Assembly (NCBI RefSeq): GCF_011762195.1
Contig: NZ_JAASQK010000003.1
Location: 372,001-436,000 of the forward strand
Source of the DNA: Sphingomonas oligoaromativorans
GTDB taxonomy: Bacteria > Pseudomonadota > Alphaproteobacteria > Sphingomonadales > Sphingomonadaceae
Length of the DNA stretch: 64,000 nt
Direction of reading: 5' to 3'
How positions within the stretch are numbered: the stretch's first letter is position 1; the number at the start of each line of letters is the position of its first letter. The translations under genes were made by a program, and so were the position numbers. The notes beneath the pieces are model-generated. The model ran no database searches and had not been told where the DNA came from. It saw nothing but the letters and a program-made list of their open reading frames with translations. Positions 24,777 through 35,036 of the stretch are shown piece by piece.

Positions 24777-27058
24777 GCGGGCGGGGCGGCATCGGGCGGC
24801 GCGCCGTGCTGGCGGGCGCGGGCACGCTGGCGATGGCGGCGCGGCCGGCCTTCGGCTTCGCGCTCGGCCCGACGGGCAAGGCGACACCGGCGTTCATCGA
24901 GGCGCTCATCAAGCGCATGACGGTGAAGGAGAAGGCGGGCCAGCTCACCATCATGGCTTCGGCGATCGGCGGCGGGGCGGCCACCCGGCTCAACCCGCCG
25001 AGCAGCCGGGCCAATGTCTCCCAGCAACTCGCCGATGCGAGGGCGGGGCGGCTGACCGGCATCTTCAACGGCGCGGGATCGGACTGGCATCGCCGTCTCC
25101 AGCAGGCCGCGATGAGGAGCCGGCTGCGCATCCCGATGCTGTTCGCGGCCGACGTGATCCACGGCTTCCGCACCGTCTTCCCGGTGCCGCTGGGCGAGGC
25201 GGCGAGCTTCGATCCCGAACTCGCCCGCCGCACCGCGCGCGCCGCCGCCGTCGAGGCCTCGGCGGCGGGCATCGACCTCACCTTCGCGCCGATGGTCGAC
25301 ATCGCGCGCGATGCCCGCTGGGGCCGCGGCGTCGAGGCGAGCGGAGAGGATGTGCTGGTCGGCTGCCGCTTCGCCGCGGCGCGGGTGGCGGGATTCCAGG
25401 GCCGATCGATCGCGGCGGACGATGCGGTCGCCGCCTGCGCCAAGCATTTCGCGGCCTATGGCGCGGGCGAGGCGGGGCTCGACTATAACAGCGTCGACGT
25501 TTCGGAGCGGACGCTCAGGCAGGTCTATTTCCCGCCCTTCCAGGCCGCCTTCGCGGCGGGCGCGGCGGTCACCATGGCGGCGTTCAACGAGATTTCGGGC
25601 GTTCCCGCCACGGCCAATCACTGGCTGCTCAGCGACGTGCTGCGCGGCGAATGGAATTTCCGCGGCCTCGTCGTTTCCGACTACACCGCCGACGAGGAGC
25701 TGATCGCCGCCGGCTATGCCCGGAACGGGCGCGAGGCGGCGCGGCTCGCCTTCCTCGCCGGCGTCGACATGAGCATGGAGAGCGGGCTCTATCTCCAGCA
25801 TCTGCCGGCGCTGGTTGCGTCCGGTGACGTGCCGATAGAGCGGCTCGACGAGGCGGTGCGGCGCGTGCTGACGCTCAAGGCCGAGCTGGGGCTGTTCGAC
25901 GATCCCTTCCGCCGCCTCGTCCCCGGACGCGAGCGGGCGCGCGTGCTGACCCCCGAGGCGCGGAAGCTGTCGCGCGAGGCGGGTGCGCGCTCGGTCGTGC
26001 TGCTGCGCAACGAGGACGATCTGCTGCCGCTGCGTTCGGACGGCGGGCAGAAGATCGCGCTGATCGGGCCGTTCGCGCAGGGGCCGCATGACCTGATCGG
26101 CCCGTGGAACGTCTATGGCGACGATGCGCAGGCGGTCGATCTCGCCACCGGGCTGGGCGCCGCGATGCGCGATCCGACGCTGCTCAAGGTGGCGCGCGGC
26201 TCGGACGTCGAGACGGCGATCCCCGGCGGCATCGCCGAGGCGGTGGCGGTGGCGCGGATGGCGGACATCGTGCTGCTCGCGCTGGGCGAGAGCGAGGAAA
26301 TGTCCGGCGAGGCGCAGTCGCGCACCGAGGTGGTGCTGCCCGCGCCGCAACAGGCGCTGGCGGACGCCGTGGCGGCCACCGGCAAGCCGGTGGTCGTCAT
26401 CCTCAAGAATGGTCGCGCGCTGGCGCTGGAAGGCTCGGTGCTGGCGGCAGAGGCGATCCTCGTCACCTGGTTCCTCGGCAGCGAGACGGGCAATGCGCTG
26501 GCCGACGTGCTGTTCGGCAGGGTCGCGCCGTCGGGGCGTCTGCCGGTCAGCTTCCCGCGCGAATCCGGGCAGGAGCCTTATCATTACGACCACAAGCCCA
26601 CCGGTCGCCCCGCGCCGGCCGGCCCCCGGCAGCCCTATAAGGCGCAGTATCGCACCTCGCCCAACGAGGCGCGTTTCCCCTTCGGGCATGGCCTCACTTA
26701 CGGGCGGATCGTCTATAGCGGGCTCGACATGGGGAAGAGCCGGCTGTCGGCCGACACGCCGCTCACCGTCACGGCTCGCATCGCCAATCGCGGCACATGG
26801 CCGGCGGACGAGGTGGTGCAGCTCTATATCCGCGACCGGGCGGCCAGCATCACCCAGCCGGTGCGCCGCCTGATCGACTTCCAGCGTGTCGCCGTCGGGG
26901 TGGGGGAGAGCGAGGAGGTGCGCTTCACCATCCGGCGCGAGGATCTGCTGTTCGTCGGGCCGGACCTCAAGCCCACCGTCGAACCGGGCTGGTTCGATGT
27001 CTGGGTGGCGCCTTCGGCCGCGGACGGGCTGGAGGGCAGCTTCGAACTCGTCGAGTGA
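24773..27058 (+). CDS. bglX: Glycoside hydrolase family 3 beta-glucosidase (BglX-like), Tat-exported
   Basis: A 761-residue GH3 enzyme. The N-terminus GRRAVLAGAGTLAMAARPAFG is a twin-arginine signal. The first domain has PMLFAADVIHGFRT, KHFAAYG and the nucleophile Asp303 in VVSDYTADEE. The second domain has ALGESEEMSGEAQSR with the likely acid/base Glu, and the C-terminal fibronectin-III-like domain ends the protein. It releases glucose from beta-glucosides. It is translationally coupled to the GH144-type gene (ATGA overlap), making a two-enzyme exported glucan-degrading unit. Confidence 0.93.
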   Translation: MSGRGGIGRRAVLAGAGTLAMAARPAFGFALGPTGKATPAFIEALIKRMTVKEKAGQLTIMASAIGGGAATRLNPPSSRANVSQQLADARAGRLTGIFNGAGSDWHRRLQQAAMRSRLRIPMLFAADVIHGFRTVFPVPLGEAASFDPELARRTARAAAVEASAAGIDLTFAPMVDIARDARWGRGVEASGEDVLVGCRFAAARVAGFQGRSIAADDAVAACAKHFAAYGAGEAGLDYNSVDVSERTLRQVYFPPFQAAFAAGAAVTMAAFNEISGVPATANHWLLSDVLRGEWNFRGLVVSDYTADEELIAAGYARNGREAARLAFLAGVDMSMESGLYLQHLPALVASGDVPIERLDEAVRRVLTLKAELGLFDDPFRRLVPGRERARVLTPEARKLSREAGARSVVLLRNEDDLLPLRSDGGQKIALIGPFAQGPHDLIGPWNVYGDDAQAVDLATGLGAAMRDPTLLKVARGSDVETAIPGGIAEAVAVARMADIVLLALGESEEMSGEAQSRTEVVLPAPQQALADAVAATGKPVVVILKNGRALALEGSVLAAEAILVTWFLGSETGNALADVLFGRVAPSGRLPVSFPRESGQEPYHYDHKPTGRPAPAGPRQPYKAQYRTSPNEARFPFGHGLTYGRIVYSGLDMGKSRLSADTPLTVTARIANRGTWPADEVVQLYIRDRAASITQPVRRLIDFQRVAVGVGESEEVRFTIRREDLLFVGPDLKPTVEPGWFDVWVAPSAADGLEGSFELVE

Positions 27059-27152
27059 AAGCGGCCGCCCCTCTGTAAATGCCATCGACCGCTTCCCATA
27101 TAGGCTCGGTGCTCGTCGCGTGCGGGGTCTTCTCCGGCCATAGGAGCTTGAT

Positions 27153-27626
27153 GTGAAGAAGCGGAACTTCCTGGTCGCGGCGGTGGGCGGATTGGCGCTT
27201 CTCGTGGCCTCGCCGGCGCTGGCCCAGCGCGGCGGCGGCTCGCACGGCGGCGGTGGTTTCCATGGCGGTGGCGGCGGTTTCCACGGCAGCGGAGGTTCCC
27301 ACGGAGGCGGCGGCTGGCATGGCGGCGGCGGAAACTGGCGCGGCGGTGGTGGCTGGCATGGCGGCTATCGCGGCGGCGGCTGGCGCGGCGGTTATCGCGG
27401 GGGCTGGGGCGGCTGGTATCCGGGCTATGATTATGGCTGGTACGACCCATGGTTCTGGGGCGGGAGCGGAGTGGCGCTGGGCTATGCGCTCGGGGCGGGG
27501 GCCTATGATGACGGTTATGGCTATGGCTATCCCGACGCCGGTTATGGCGCTTATGGCGATGGCTATGCGTGCCAGCCGGTCTGGGATCCGTCGCTCAACC
27601 ATTATGTCCCGGCCTGCGGCAACTGA
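27153..27626 (+). CDS. Glycine-rich secreted protein
   Basis: A 157-residue protein with a signal peptide (MKKRNFLVAAVGGLALLVASPALAQ) and a mature part dominated by GGG, GGFHG and GGWHG repeats, then a Tyr/Gly-rich region. The C-terminus is distinct: CQPVWDPSLNHYVPACGN with two Cys. The start is GTG at 27153, since the overlapping ATG at 27151 would stop at once; TAGGAGC lies 7 nt upstream. The function is unknown. Confidence 0.78.
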   Translation: MKKRNFLVAAVGGLALLVASPALAQRGGGSHGGGGFHGGGGGFHGSGGSHGGGGWHGGGGNWRGGGGWHGGYRGGGWRGGYRGGWGGWYPGYDYGWYDPWFWGGSGVALGYALGAGAYDDGYGYGYPDAGYGAYGDGYACQPVWDPSLNHYVPACGN

Positions 27627-27771
27627 GGCAGGCTAGTCTGCCGGCCCCTTCCTCACCCGCACGAGGGTGAGGGGGGCGGTCGGAACGGACGTGCTTGACG
27701 CGCGCAATGTTCCTTTCTTTGGCATCAAGGGCGGTGTCGCAGGGCGAATCGCGCTGCCAAGGGGATCGTCC

Positions 27772-29091
27772 ATGTCCGCACCTGAGCTGAGCCTGCTCGC
27801 CAAGCGCCGTTTCCTGCCTCTGTTCGCGACCCAGTTCCTCGGTGCGTTCAACGACAATCTCTATCGGTCGGCGATGCTGTTCCTGGTATCTTTCACGCTC
27901 TACCGGGGCGAGGCGGATCGGGCGGCGATGGTGGTGGTGATCGCCGGCGGCGTGTTCATCCTGCCTTATTTCCTTTTCTCCTCGGTGTCGGGGCAGCTTG
28001 CCGACCGGATCGACAAGGCCCGCATCGCCCGCGTGGTGAAGATCGCCGAGGTCGGGATCATGGGGATCGGCTGGTGGGGCTTGCACAGCGGTTCGATGCC
28101 GCTGCTGATGACCGTATTGTTCGCGATGGGCACGCATTCGACGCTGTTCGGGCCGGTCAAATATTCGATGCTGCCCCAGCATCTTTCCGAGACCGAGCTG
28201 ATGGGCGGCACCGGCCTCGTCGAGGCGGGGACGTTCCTCGCCATCCTGCTCGGTCAGATCACCGGCGGGCTGATGTCGGCGGATACGGCATCGGTGCTGC
28301 TCCTCGGCGTCGCGGCGCTGGGGCTGGCCGCCAGCCTGTTCATCCCACCCGCGCCACCTGCCGCGGATCGCCCGGCGGTGGAGCTGAACCTCGTCCGCTC
28401 GACCGCCGAGATCGTGCGCCATGCGCGCCGCAATCGGCCGCTCTTCCTCGCCATCCTCGGCATCAGTTGGTTCTTCGCGCTGGGCGCGGTGTTGACCCAG
28501 CAATTCGTGCCGCTGGTCGGCCATCTCAATGCCGCGCCGGAGGTGGGGGCCTTCTTCCTCGGCCTCTTCTCGGTGGGGGTGGCGATCGGATCGCTGCTGG
28601 TGAGCCGGCTGCTGGGCGGCGAAATCTCGGCGCGCTATGTGCCGGCCTCCGCGCTGGTGCTGGCGCTGGCGGTGATGGACCTCGGCTTCACCGTCCATGG
28701 CCTGCATCCGGCCGAGACGACCGTCGGTGTCGCGGACTTCCTTGCCCGGCCGTCGAGCTGGCGGCTGGTTGCCGACCTCGGCGTGATCGCGATGGCCGGC
28801 GGCGTGTTCATCGTGCCGCTCTACGCGTTGCTCCAGACGCTGGGCGATCCGGCCAGCCGCTCGCGCGACGTGGCCGCCAACAACATCGTCAACGCGGCCG
28901 GCATGGTGCTCGTCTCGGCGGGTGTGGCCGGGCTGATGGCGATCGGCGCGGACAGCGCGATGCTGTTCGGCGTGCTGGGGCTGCTCGGGCTGGTGGCGGC
29001 GGCGGTCGCCTGCGCCTTCCTGCCCGAGCCGGTGCGGCGGCGCTGGGCGGGGCGCTTCCTGCGCCTCCGCCACGCTTTGGGCCGGCCCTGA
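27772..29091 (+). CDS. MFS transporter, LplT-like (lysophospholipid transporter family)
   Basis: A 439-residue, roughly 12-helix transporter. The first helix reads RFLPLFATQFLGAFNDNLYRSAMLF, the hallmark of LplT and of the MFS half of Aas fusion proteins. GTHSTLFGPVKYSMLPQ is the matching loop. LplT flips lysophospholipids inward for re-acylation. No acyltransferase or acyl-ACP synthetase follows, so this is the transporter alone. ATG 27772 follows AAGGGG at 8 nt. The stop is 4 bp from the convergent glucuronidase gene. Confidence 0.85.
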   Translation: MSAPELSLLAKRRFLPLFATQFLGAFNDNLYRSAMLFLVSFTLYRGEADRAAMVVVIAGGVFILPYFLFSSVSGQLADRIDKARIARVVKIAEVGIMGIGWWGLHSGSMPLLMTVLFAMGTHSTLFGPVKYSMLPQHLSETELMGGTGLVEAGTFLAILLGQITGGLMSADTASVLLLGVAALGLAASLFIPPAPPAADRPAVELNLVRSTAEIVRHARRNRPLFLAILGISWFFALGAVLTQQFVPLVGHLNAAPEVGAFFLGLFSVGVAIGSLLVSRLLGGEISARYVPASALVLALAVMDLGFTVHGLHPAETTVGVADFLARPSSWRLVADLGVIAMAGGVFIVPLYALLQTLGDPASRSRDVAANNIVNAAGMVLVSAGVAGLMAIGADSAMLFGVLGLLGLVAAAVACAFLPEPVRRRWAGRFLRLRHALGRP

Positions 29092-29095
29092 GCGA

Positions 29096-31039
29096 TCAGG
29101 CCTCTTCGGGCTCCTTGCCGGCCCAGAGCTTGCGCAGGTGGTGCGCGGCGAGCTTGGGCCGGCGATCGCGCGTGAACACGCCCTTCTGGTTGAGCGCGCT
29201 GATCCGCATGATGCTCTGCGCCGTGCGGAAATCGGCGAAGGCCCAAGGGTGCGTGCCGACCACGAAGGGAAAGCGGCCGAGCACGCGCAGATACATGGCG
29301 ATCAGATCCGCCTGATATTCCTCGGTCCACATCTCGGCGGGGTGGGCGTGGCTGCCGGCGATGGCGTCGGCGCCGAACTCGGTGAAGATGATCGGCTTGC
29401 CCGGATGCGCCTGGCGCAGCGCCTGCACCTCCTTCTCCAGCACGACCGCCGCATCGTCGATCCGGCCGGAGACGGCGTACCAGCCATCATAGCTGTTCTG
29501 GCAGATCACGTCGCCCTGGCCGACCCATTCGGCCGGCCCGCCCTGCACGCTCACCATCGCCACCGGGCGGGTGCGATCGAGCGCGCGGACATGGGCGAAC
29601 ATGTCCCTGAAGAAGGCGGTGCCCTTGCCCACCGCGTCCGCCGGCGCCTCGTCGAGCGTGTGGAAGGGCTTGGTGAGCGACTCGTTGGCGATCGACCAGA
29701 GGATGACGCAGGGGTGGTTCTTGTCGCGGTCGATCAGGTCGGTGAGATCGGCGGTGAGCTGCTTGTGGCGCGCGGCGATGATGTCCGCCCGGTCCGAGAA
29801 GGTGAGGCTCACCCCCGGCGTCTCGCCGATGACGAGGAAGCCATATTCGTCGGCCAGCATCATCGCCTCCTCCGAATAGGGATAATGCGAGGTGCGGAAG
29901 CTGTTGGCGCCGATCCACTTGAGCAGCTCGAAATCGCGCACCAGCACCGGCAGATCGAGCCCGCGGCCGTGGAGGATGAAGTCCTCATGCTTGCCGAAGC
30001 CGGTCAGGTGGACGGGCTCGCCGTTGAGCAGCAGCCGGTCGCCGTTCACCTCGATCGTGCGGATGCCGATCCTGAAGCTGTATTCGTCGAGCCCGTCTCC
30101 CAGCGTCACCGTCAGCGTGTAGAGGAAGGGGTGGTTCGGCCCCCAGAGCTTCGCTGACGGGATACGAACCGTCCCGGCACCACGCCCGCCCGACACCTGC
30201 ACCGGCACGCGGATCGGCGAGGGGCCGCCCGAGACGGTGAGCGTCGCAGCACCCGACCAGCCGCCCGCGACGGTGAAGGACACCTCGGCCACGCCGGTCG
30301 CCCCGGAACGCGTGGTGACGACGCTCACGTCATGGACGTGGGCGGCCGGCGTGGTGAACAGCCAGACGGGGCGGTGCAGGCCCGAATAAGGGAAAAAATC
30401 GTAGGATGTCTGCGGGAAATCCTCGAGATAGAAGCGCGAGGTGGCGGGATCTGGGATCGCGGGGACGCGGGCCAGCTCCAGCTTGTTCTCCACCATCACG
30501 ACGAGGCGATTGGGCTGGTCGAAGCGGGCGGCCTCGCCGATGTCGAAGGCGAAGGGCAGGTGGCCGCCCAGATGCTCGCCGAGAAGCTGGCCGTTCACCC
30601 ACACCTTGGCGCGATACACCGCCGAGCCGAAGCGCAGATGGACGCGCTCGCCCTTCCAGGCGGGATCGAGGTGGAACTCCGTCTCGTACCACGCCGCGCC
30701 GAAATAATTGCGGGCATCGTCGAACAGGTCGTTCCAGCTACACGGCACCGGGATGGCGCGCGTGCCGGCGAGCCCCTCATGCCAGCGCTGCGCCTCGCCC
30801 TCGTCCTTCGGGTCGAGCTTGAAACGCCACAGGCCGGAGAGGTCGCGCGTCGCGCGGGTGGCGCTGGCGTGCGGATAGAGGCGCGTCGGGCCTTCGGGGG
30901 CGGGGAGGGGCGCCCGGATCGGGCCGTCCGCCGCCGTGGCGGCATCCGCGAGGCCGGCGACCGCCACGGCCGCGCCGACTGCCCCGAACGCCTGCCGGCG
31001 GGTGATCTCCGTCGCGGGGCGGGGCGGGGTGTCGGTCAT
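29096..31039 (-). CDS. uidA: GH2 beta-glucuronidase with Tat signal
   Basis: A 647-residue GH2 enzyme. Catalytic residues are acid/base Glu453 (WSIANE) and nucleophile Glu554 (FTEFGAD). TSHYPYSEE and the C-terminal Asn617-x-Lys619 (NQK) match the E. coli UidA motif that recognises the glucuronate carboxylate, so glucuronidase is favoured over galactosidase. The N-terminus TRRQAFGAVGAAVAVAG is a twin-arginine signal, giving a periplasmic enzyme, unlike cytoplasmic E. coli UidA. ATG 31039 follows AGGAGAGG. It is divergent from the TonB receptor at 31341; ManD lies downstream of that receptor. Confidence 0.92.
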   Translation of the reverse strand: MTDTPPRPATEITRRQAFGAVGAAVAVAGLADAATAADGPIRAPLPAPEGPTRLYPHASATRATRDLSGLWRFKLDPKDEGEAQRWHEGLAGTRAIPVPCSWNDLFDDARNYFGAAWYETEFHLDPAWKGERVHLRFGSAVYRAKVWVNGQLLGEHLGGHLPFAFDIGEAARFDQPNRLVVMVENKLELARVPAIPDPATSRFYLEDFPQTSYDFFPYSGLHRPVWLFTTPAAHVHDVSVVTTRSGATGVAEVSFTVAGGWSGAATLTVSGGPSPIRVPVQVSGGRGAGTVRIPSAKLWGPNHPFLYTLTVTLGDGLDEYSFRIGIRTIEVNGDRLLLNGEPVHLTGFGKHEDFILHGRGLDLPVLVRDFELLKWIGANSFRTSHYPYSEEAMMLADEYGFLVIGETPGVSLTFSDRADIIAARHKQLTADLTDLIDRDKNHPCVILWSIANESLTKPFHTLDEAPADAVGKGTAFFRDMFAHVRALDRTRPVAMVSVQGGPAEWVGQGDVICQNSYDGWYAVSGRIDDAAVVLEKEVQALRQAHPGKPIIFTEFGADAIAGSHAHPAEMWTEEYQADLIAMYLRVLGRFPFVVGTHPWAFADFRTAQSIMRISALNQKGVFTRDRRPKLAAHHLRKLWAGKEPEEA

Positions 31040-31340
31040 GTCAGTCCTCTCCTGATCCTGTGACGGGCGACACCGCGACGCTGTTCCACGCCTGTGGCTC
31101 GGCCGATGCACACCGGATTAGCTGGTCAGGCCACATGCGGCAAGCACCGAGAAGAGAAACCCGCCGATCGTCGCGCATCATCTCCGTGGCGGATTTGCCA
31201 CGCTTGCAGAAGCCCTGTCAGGCCGATGGAGATGTTATGCATTACCAATGTTGCAAAAGGCCTGACCACTGATGTATCGCCGAGAGCGGGGAGCGGCGCG
31301 CCCTGTGCCGCAGAAACAAAAATCCCGGAGAGGAACAACC
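31040..31340. promoter_or_regulatory. Divergent promoter region of uidA and the TonB receptor
   Basis: A 301-bp gap with no gene. The part near the receptor (about 31228-31275) is less GC-rich and contains TTATGCATTA and TTGCAAAAGG, where a promoter could lie. No clear operator palindrome was found by eye. Confidence 0.4.
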
Positions 31341-33638
31341 ATGCGAAACCTGCTCGATGCCACCATCTTGTCGCGATCAACGGCCGGCGCCGCACTGGCG
31401 CTGCTGATCGCGTCGGGCGCACAGGCGCAGACGGCATCGGAGCCGGCCGCGGCCGTGCAGACGGCGGATGCGTCCGCGCCGGGCGGCGGCGAGATCATCG
31501 TCACCGCGCAGAAGCGCGCGCAGAATCTCCAGAACGTGCCGCTCGCCGTGCAGGTGGTCGGCGCGCAGCAGCTCCAGTCGAACGGCGTGCGCGCCTTCAC
31601 CGATCTCAACCGCGTGGCGCCGTCGCTGGTCGTGCGCCCGGCGGAGAATCCGGTGAACGCCTCGGTCTCGATCCGCGGCGTCGGCACCTTCGCCTTCTCG
31701 ATCGGCGTGGAGCCGAGCGTCGCCGTCGTCGTCGACGACGTGCCGATCTCCTTCCAGGCGCGCGCCTTCGCCGACCTCTCCGACGTCGAGCGGATCGAGG
31801 TGCTGCGCGGGCCGCAGAGCACGCTCTACGGCAAGTCCGCCTCGGCGGGCCTCATCAACATCGTGACGCCGGCGCCCAGCGACCATCTGACCGGCAAGGT
31901 GACCGGCCTCGCCACCACCGACGACGAGTGGCAGGGCCAGGCGATGCTGTCCGGCCCGATCACGCCGAATCTCGGCTTCCGCACGACGTTCAACTACGAC
32001 AAGTTCGACGGCAACATTCACAACCTCGCCGACGGCGACAAGATCAACGGCCGCCGCATCCTCTCCACGCGCAACAAGCTGCGCTGGGAGCCGGCGCCCA
32101 ACGTCACGGTCGATGCGGGCCTCGATTACATCAATGGCCGCACCACCACCGGCCGTCCCTTCATCGACATCGCCGACGGCGCGCTGCTGCGCGGCAATCC
32201 GGCCTATCCGCAGTCGGTGATCTCGCCGGGCGTGACGGTCGGCCCGAACAACCGCGATGTGGTCAACAACTTCACCACCGGCACCCAGTATCACGATCTC
32301 GCGGAATCGCTTCGCGTCTCGTGGGACATGGGCGGGCCGACGCTGATGTCGATCACCAGCCACGACAAGTTCCTGATGCACGACCAGCTCGATCAGGACG
32401 AGACCGCGCAGCCGAGCATCGACAACCGCCAGTTCGGCAATTTCAGCTCGCGCCAGTGGACGCAGGAACTGCGCCTCGTCTCGCCGGGGCATGATCGCTT
32501 CCGCTACACGCTCGGCCTGTTCTACGCCGACGTGGATTACAGCCGCGATTTCACGCGCGGGCCGGTCTATTCGCAGGCGCGCTGGCACGCCACCGCCGGC
32601 TCGATCCAGGAAGCGGGCTTCGGCCAGCTCGAATATGACATCCTGTCGCACACCACCCTCATCGCGGGCGGCCGCTACAGCCATGAGAAGGTGCGCAACA
32701 CCTTCCTCGACATCCTCGCCAACAACACCTTCTACCATGGCAGCGACGGCGACAGCTTCGGCACCTACAAGCTGAGCGTCCAGCAGCATGTCGGCAACAA
32801 TGTGATGCTGTTCGCGACCTATGCGACCGGCCACAAGGGCGAGACCTACGATCTCTCCACCGGCTTCAACGCCACGCGTGAAAATCCGGTGCGGCCCGAG
32901 ACCTCCAAGGATTGGGAAATCGGCGCCCGCACCCAGTTCTTCGACAAGCGCGTGACGCTGAACGTCACCGCCTTCAACACGCGCTACAAGAATTTCCAGG
33001 CGCAGGGCGTCGAATATATCGACGGAACGCCCAATTTCCGTCTCGACAATGTCGGCAAGCTGCGCACGCGCGGCATCGAGGTGGAGAGCGCTTTTCGCGC
33101 GACCCCGGACCTCAACCTGAACGTCTCGGCCACCTATCTCGACGCGAAGATCACCGATTTCCCCTTCGCCCAGTGCTACACCAGCCAGACGGCGGCGCAG
33201 GGCTGCATCCCCGCGACGGTGGCGGCGCCGGGCGCGCCGTCGGTGCCGGCGCATCAGGATCTGTCCGGCTCACGCCCGCCGCAGGCGCCGAAGTGGAAGC
33301 TCGCCGCTGGCTTCGATTACAGCCACGATCTGGGATCGCTGCCGTTCCAGGCGGTGGTGACGGGCGCCTATACCTATCAGAGCAAGTTCAACTTCTCGCT
33401 CAATCAGGATCCGCAGACGATCCAGAAGGGCTATGGCATCGCCAACCTGTCCTTCGGCATCCGCCAGCCTGACCGGCATTATGAGGTCATGGCCTTCGTC
33501 AACAACCTGTTCGACAAGCATTATTACGACAACCTGACCAACTCGTCCGGCAATTACGCGAACGCTCTGGCGATCCAGAGCTATCTCCCGCGCGATTTCC
33601 GTCGTTACGCGGGCGTCAGGGCGTCCTATAGCTTCTGA
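31341..33638 (+). CDS. TonB-dependent outer-membrane receptor
   Basis: A 765-residue receptor with a signal peptide ending ...SGAQAQ and the TonB box EIIVTAQKR. The plug domain holds [33 protein letters not shown], and a 22-strand-type barrel ends in [10 protein letters not shown] with terminal Phe. Proteobacterial receptors of this kind import oligosaccharides or glycosides. ATG 31341 follows GAGAGGAAC. It is divergent from the beta-glucuronidase and followed 85 bp later by manD, so uptake of a glucuronic-acid-containing glycoside is the best inference. Confidence 0.9.
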   Translation: MRNLLDATILSRSTAGAALALLIASGAQAQTASEPAAAVQTADASAPGGGEIIVTAQKRAQNLQNVPLAVQVVGAQQLQSNGVRAFTDLNRVAPSLVVRPAENPVNASVSIRGVGTFAFSIGVEPSVAVVVDDVPISFQARAFADLSDVERIEVLRGPQSTLYGKSASAGLINIVTPAPSDHLTGKVTGLATTDDEWQGQAMLSGPITPNLGFRTTFNYDKFDGNIHNLADGDKINGRRILSTRNKLRWEPAPNVTVDAGLDYINGRTTTGRPFIDIADGALLRGNPAYPQSVISPGVTVGPNNRDVVNNFTTGTQYHDLAESLRVSWDMGGPTLMSITSHDKFLMHDQLDQDETAQPSIDNRQFGNFSSRQWTQELRLVSPGHDRFRYTLGLFYADVDYSRDFTRGPVYSQARWHATAGSIQEAGFGQLEYDILSHTTLIAGGRYSHEKVRNTFLDILANNTFYHGSDGDSFGTYKLSVQQHVGNNVMLFATYATGHKGETYDLSTGFNATRENPVRPETSKDWEIGARTQFFDKRVTLNVTAFNTRYKNFQAQGVEYIDGTPNFRLDNVGKLRTRGIEVESAFRATPDLNLNVSATYLDAKITDFPFAQCYTSQTAAQGCIPATVAAPGAPSVPAHQDLSGSRPPQAPKWKLAAGFDYSHDLGSLPFQAVVTGAYTYQSKFNFSLNQDPQTIQKGYGIANLSFGIRQPDRHYEVMAFVNNLFDKHYYDNLTNSSGNYANALAIQSYLPRDFRRYAGVRASYSF

Positions 33639-33723
33639 TCGCTTACCCCTCCTGGCGGTGGCGGCGGCCCCTGACCGTCACCGCCTCTTTCTTCCCAACC
33701 CTGTTATTGCGGAGCCCAGTACC

Positions 33724-34935
33724 ATGCCCAAGATCACCGGCGCCAAGGTCATCGTCACCTCGCCCGGCCGCAACTTCGTCACGCTCAAGATCGAGACGGA
33801 CGAGGGCATCTACGGGCTGGGCGACGCCACGCTCAACGGCCGCGAGCTCGCGGTCGCCAGCTATCTCACCGACCATGTCATCCCCTGCCTGATCGGCCGC
33901 GACGCGCACCGCATCGAGGATGTGTGGCAGTATCTCTACAAGGGCGCCTACTGGCGTCGCGGCCCGGTGACGATGTCGGCCATCGCCGCCGTCGACACGG
34001 CGCTCTGGGACATCAAGGGCAAGGTCGCGGGCCTGCCGGTCTACCAGCTTCTCGGCGGCGCCAGCCGCGAGGGCGTGATGGTCTATGGCCATGCCAACGG
34101 CAAGACGATCGAGGAGACGATCGACAACGCGCTCCACTACAAGTCGCTGGGTTACAAGGCGATCCGCCTCCAGTCGGGCGTGCCGGGCCTCAATTCCACC
34201 TATGGCGTCTCCAAGGACCGTTATTTCTACGAGCCCGCCGACGCCGACCTGCCGACCGAGAATCTCTGGTCCACCGAGAAATATCTCCGCTCCGTGCCGC
34301 CGCTGTTCGAGAAGGCGCGCGAGGCGCTCGGCTGGGACGTCCATCTGCTCCACGATGTCCACCACCGCCTGACCCCCATCGAGGCCGGGCGCCTCGGCAA
34401 GGATCTGGAGCCCTTCCGTCCCTTCTGGATGGAGGATGCGGTGCCGGCCGAGAATCAGGCGAACTTCCGCCTTGTCCGCCAGCACACCACCACGCCGCTC
34501 GCGGTGGGCGAGATCTTCAACTCGATCTGGGATGCCAAGCAACTCATCGAGGAGCAGCTCATCGACTATATCCGCGCCACCGTCGTCCATGCCGGGGGCA
34601 TCACCCATCTGCGCCGGATCGCGAGCTTCGCGGACATGCACAATGTCCGCACCGGCTGCCATGGCGCGACCGATCTCTCGCCGGTCTGCATGGCGGCGGC
34701 GCTGCATTTCGATCTGTCGGTGCCGAATTTCGGCATCCAGGAATATATGCGCCACACGCCGGAGACGGACGCCGTCTTCCCGCACGCCTACAGCTTCGAG
34801 GATGGGCTGATGCACCCCGGCGACAAGCCCGGCCTCGGCGTCGACCTCGATGAGGAACTAGCCGCGAAGTATGAATATAAGCGCGCCTATCTGCCGGTGA
34901 ACCGCCTCGAGGACGGGACGATGTTCCACTGGTAA
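33724..34935 (+). CDS. manD: D-mannonate dehydratase ManD (enolase superfamily)
   Basis: A 403-residue enolase-superfamily protein that matches the Novosphingobium aromaticivorans mannonate dehydratase almost block by block: [40 protein letters not shown] and the ending [10 protein letters not shown]. Metal ligands are Asp in LLHDVHH, Glu in WMEDAVP and Glu in VGEIFN. It converts D-mannonate to 2-keto-3-deoxygluconate, the third step of glucuronate use. The isomerase and reductase that make mannonate are not in the window. It follows the TonB receptor and ends at a strong terminator (34967-34999). Confidence 0.93.
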   Translation: MPKITGAKVIVTSPGRNFVTLKIETDEGIYGLGDATLNGRELAVASYLTDHVIPCLIGRDAHRIEDVWQYLYKGAYWRRGPVTMSAIAAVDTALWDIKGKVAGLPVYQLLGGASREGVMVYGHANGKTIEETIDNALHYKSLGYKAIRLQSGVPGLNSTYGVSKDRYFYEPADADLPTENLWSTEKYLRSVPPLFEKAREALGWDVHLLHDVHHRLTPIEAGRLGKDLEPFRPFWMEDAVPAENQANFRLVRQHTTTPLAVGEIFNSIWDAKQLIEEQLIDYIRATVVHAGGITHLRRIASFADMHNVRTGCHGATDLSPVCMAAALHFDLSVPNFGIQEYMRHTPETDAVFPHAYSFEDGLMHPGDKPGLGVDLDEELAAKYEYKRAYLPVNRLEDGTMFHW

Positions 34936-34966
34936 GCCGCTGTCGCGACAGCGTGGCTGATATAAC

Positions 34967-34999
34967 GAAGGCCCGGCCGATCATCTCGGCCGGGCCTTC
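34967..34999. terminator. Bidirectional terminator between manD and the DUF2171 gene
   Basis: A perfect 14-bp inverted repeat (GAAGGCCCGGCCGA / TCGGCCGGGCCTTC) around a 5-nt loop lies between two convergent genes. No long T-run follows, so termination strength is uncertain. Confidence 0.7.
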
Positions 35000-35036
35000 G
35001 CCTTGTCGGGAGGGCGGGGCGTAGCCGCCCGCCCGA

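Noticed and set aside
27153-27626. Tandem GGX repeats as a possible DNA repeat array or CRISPR-like structure.
   Set aside because: Repeats are irregular, codon-phased and part of a secreted glycine-rich protein with a good signal peptide; the same applies to 12887-13381.
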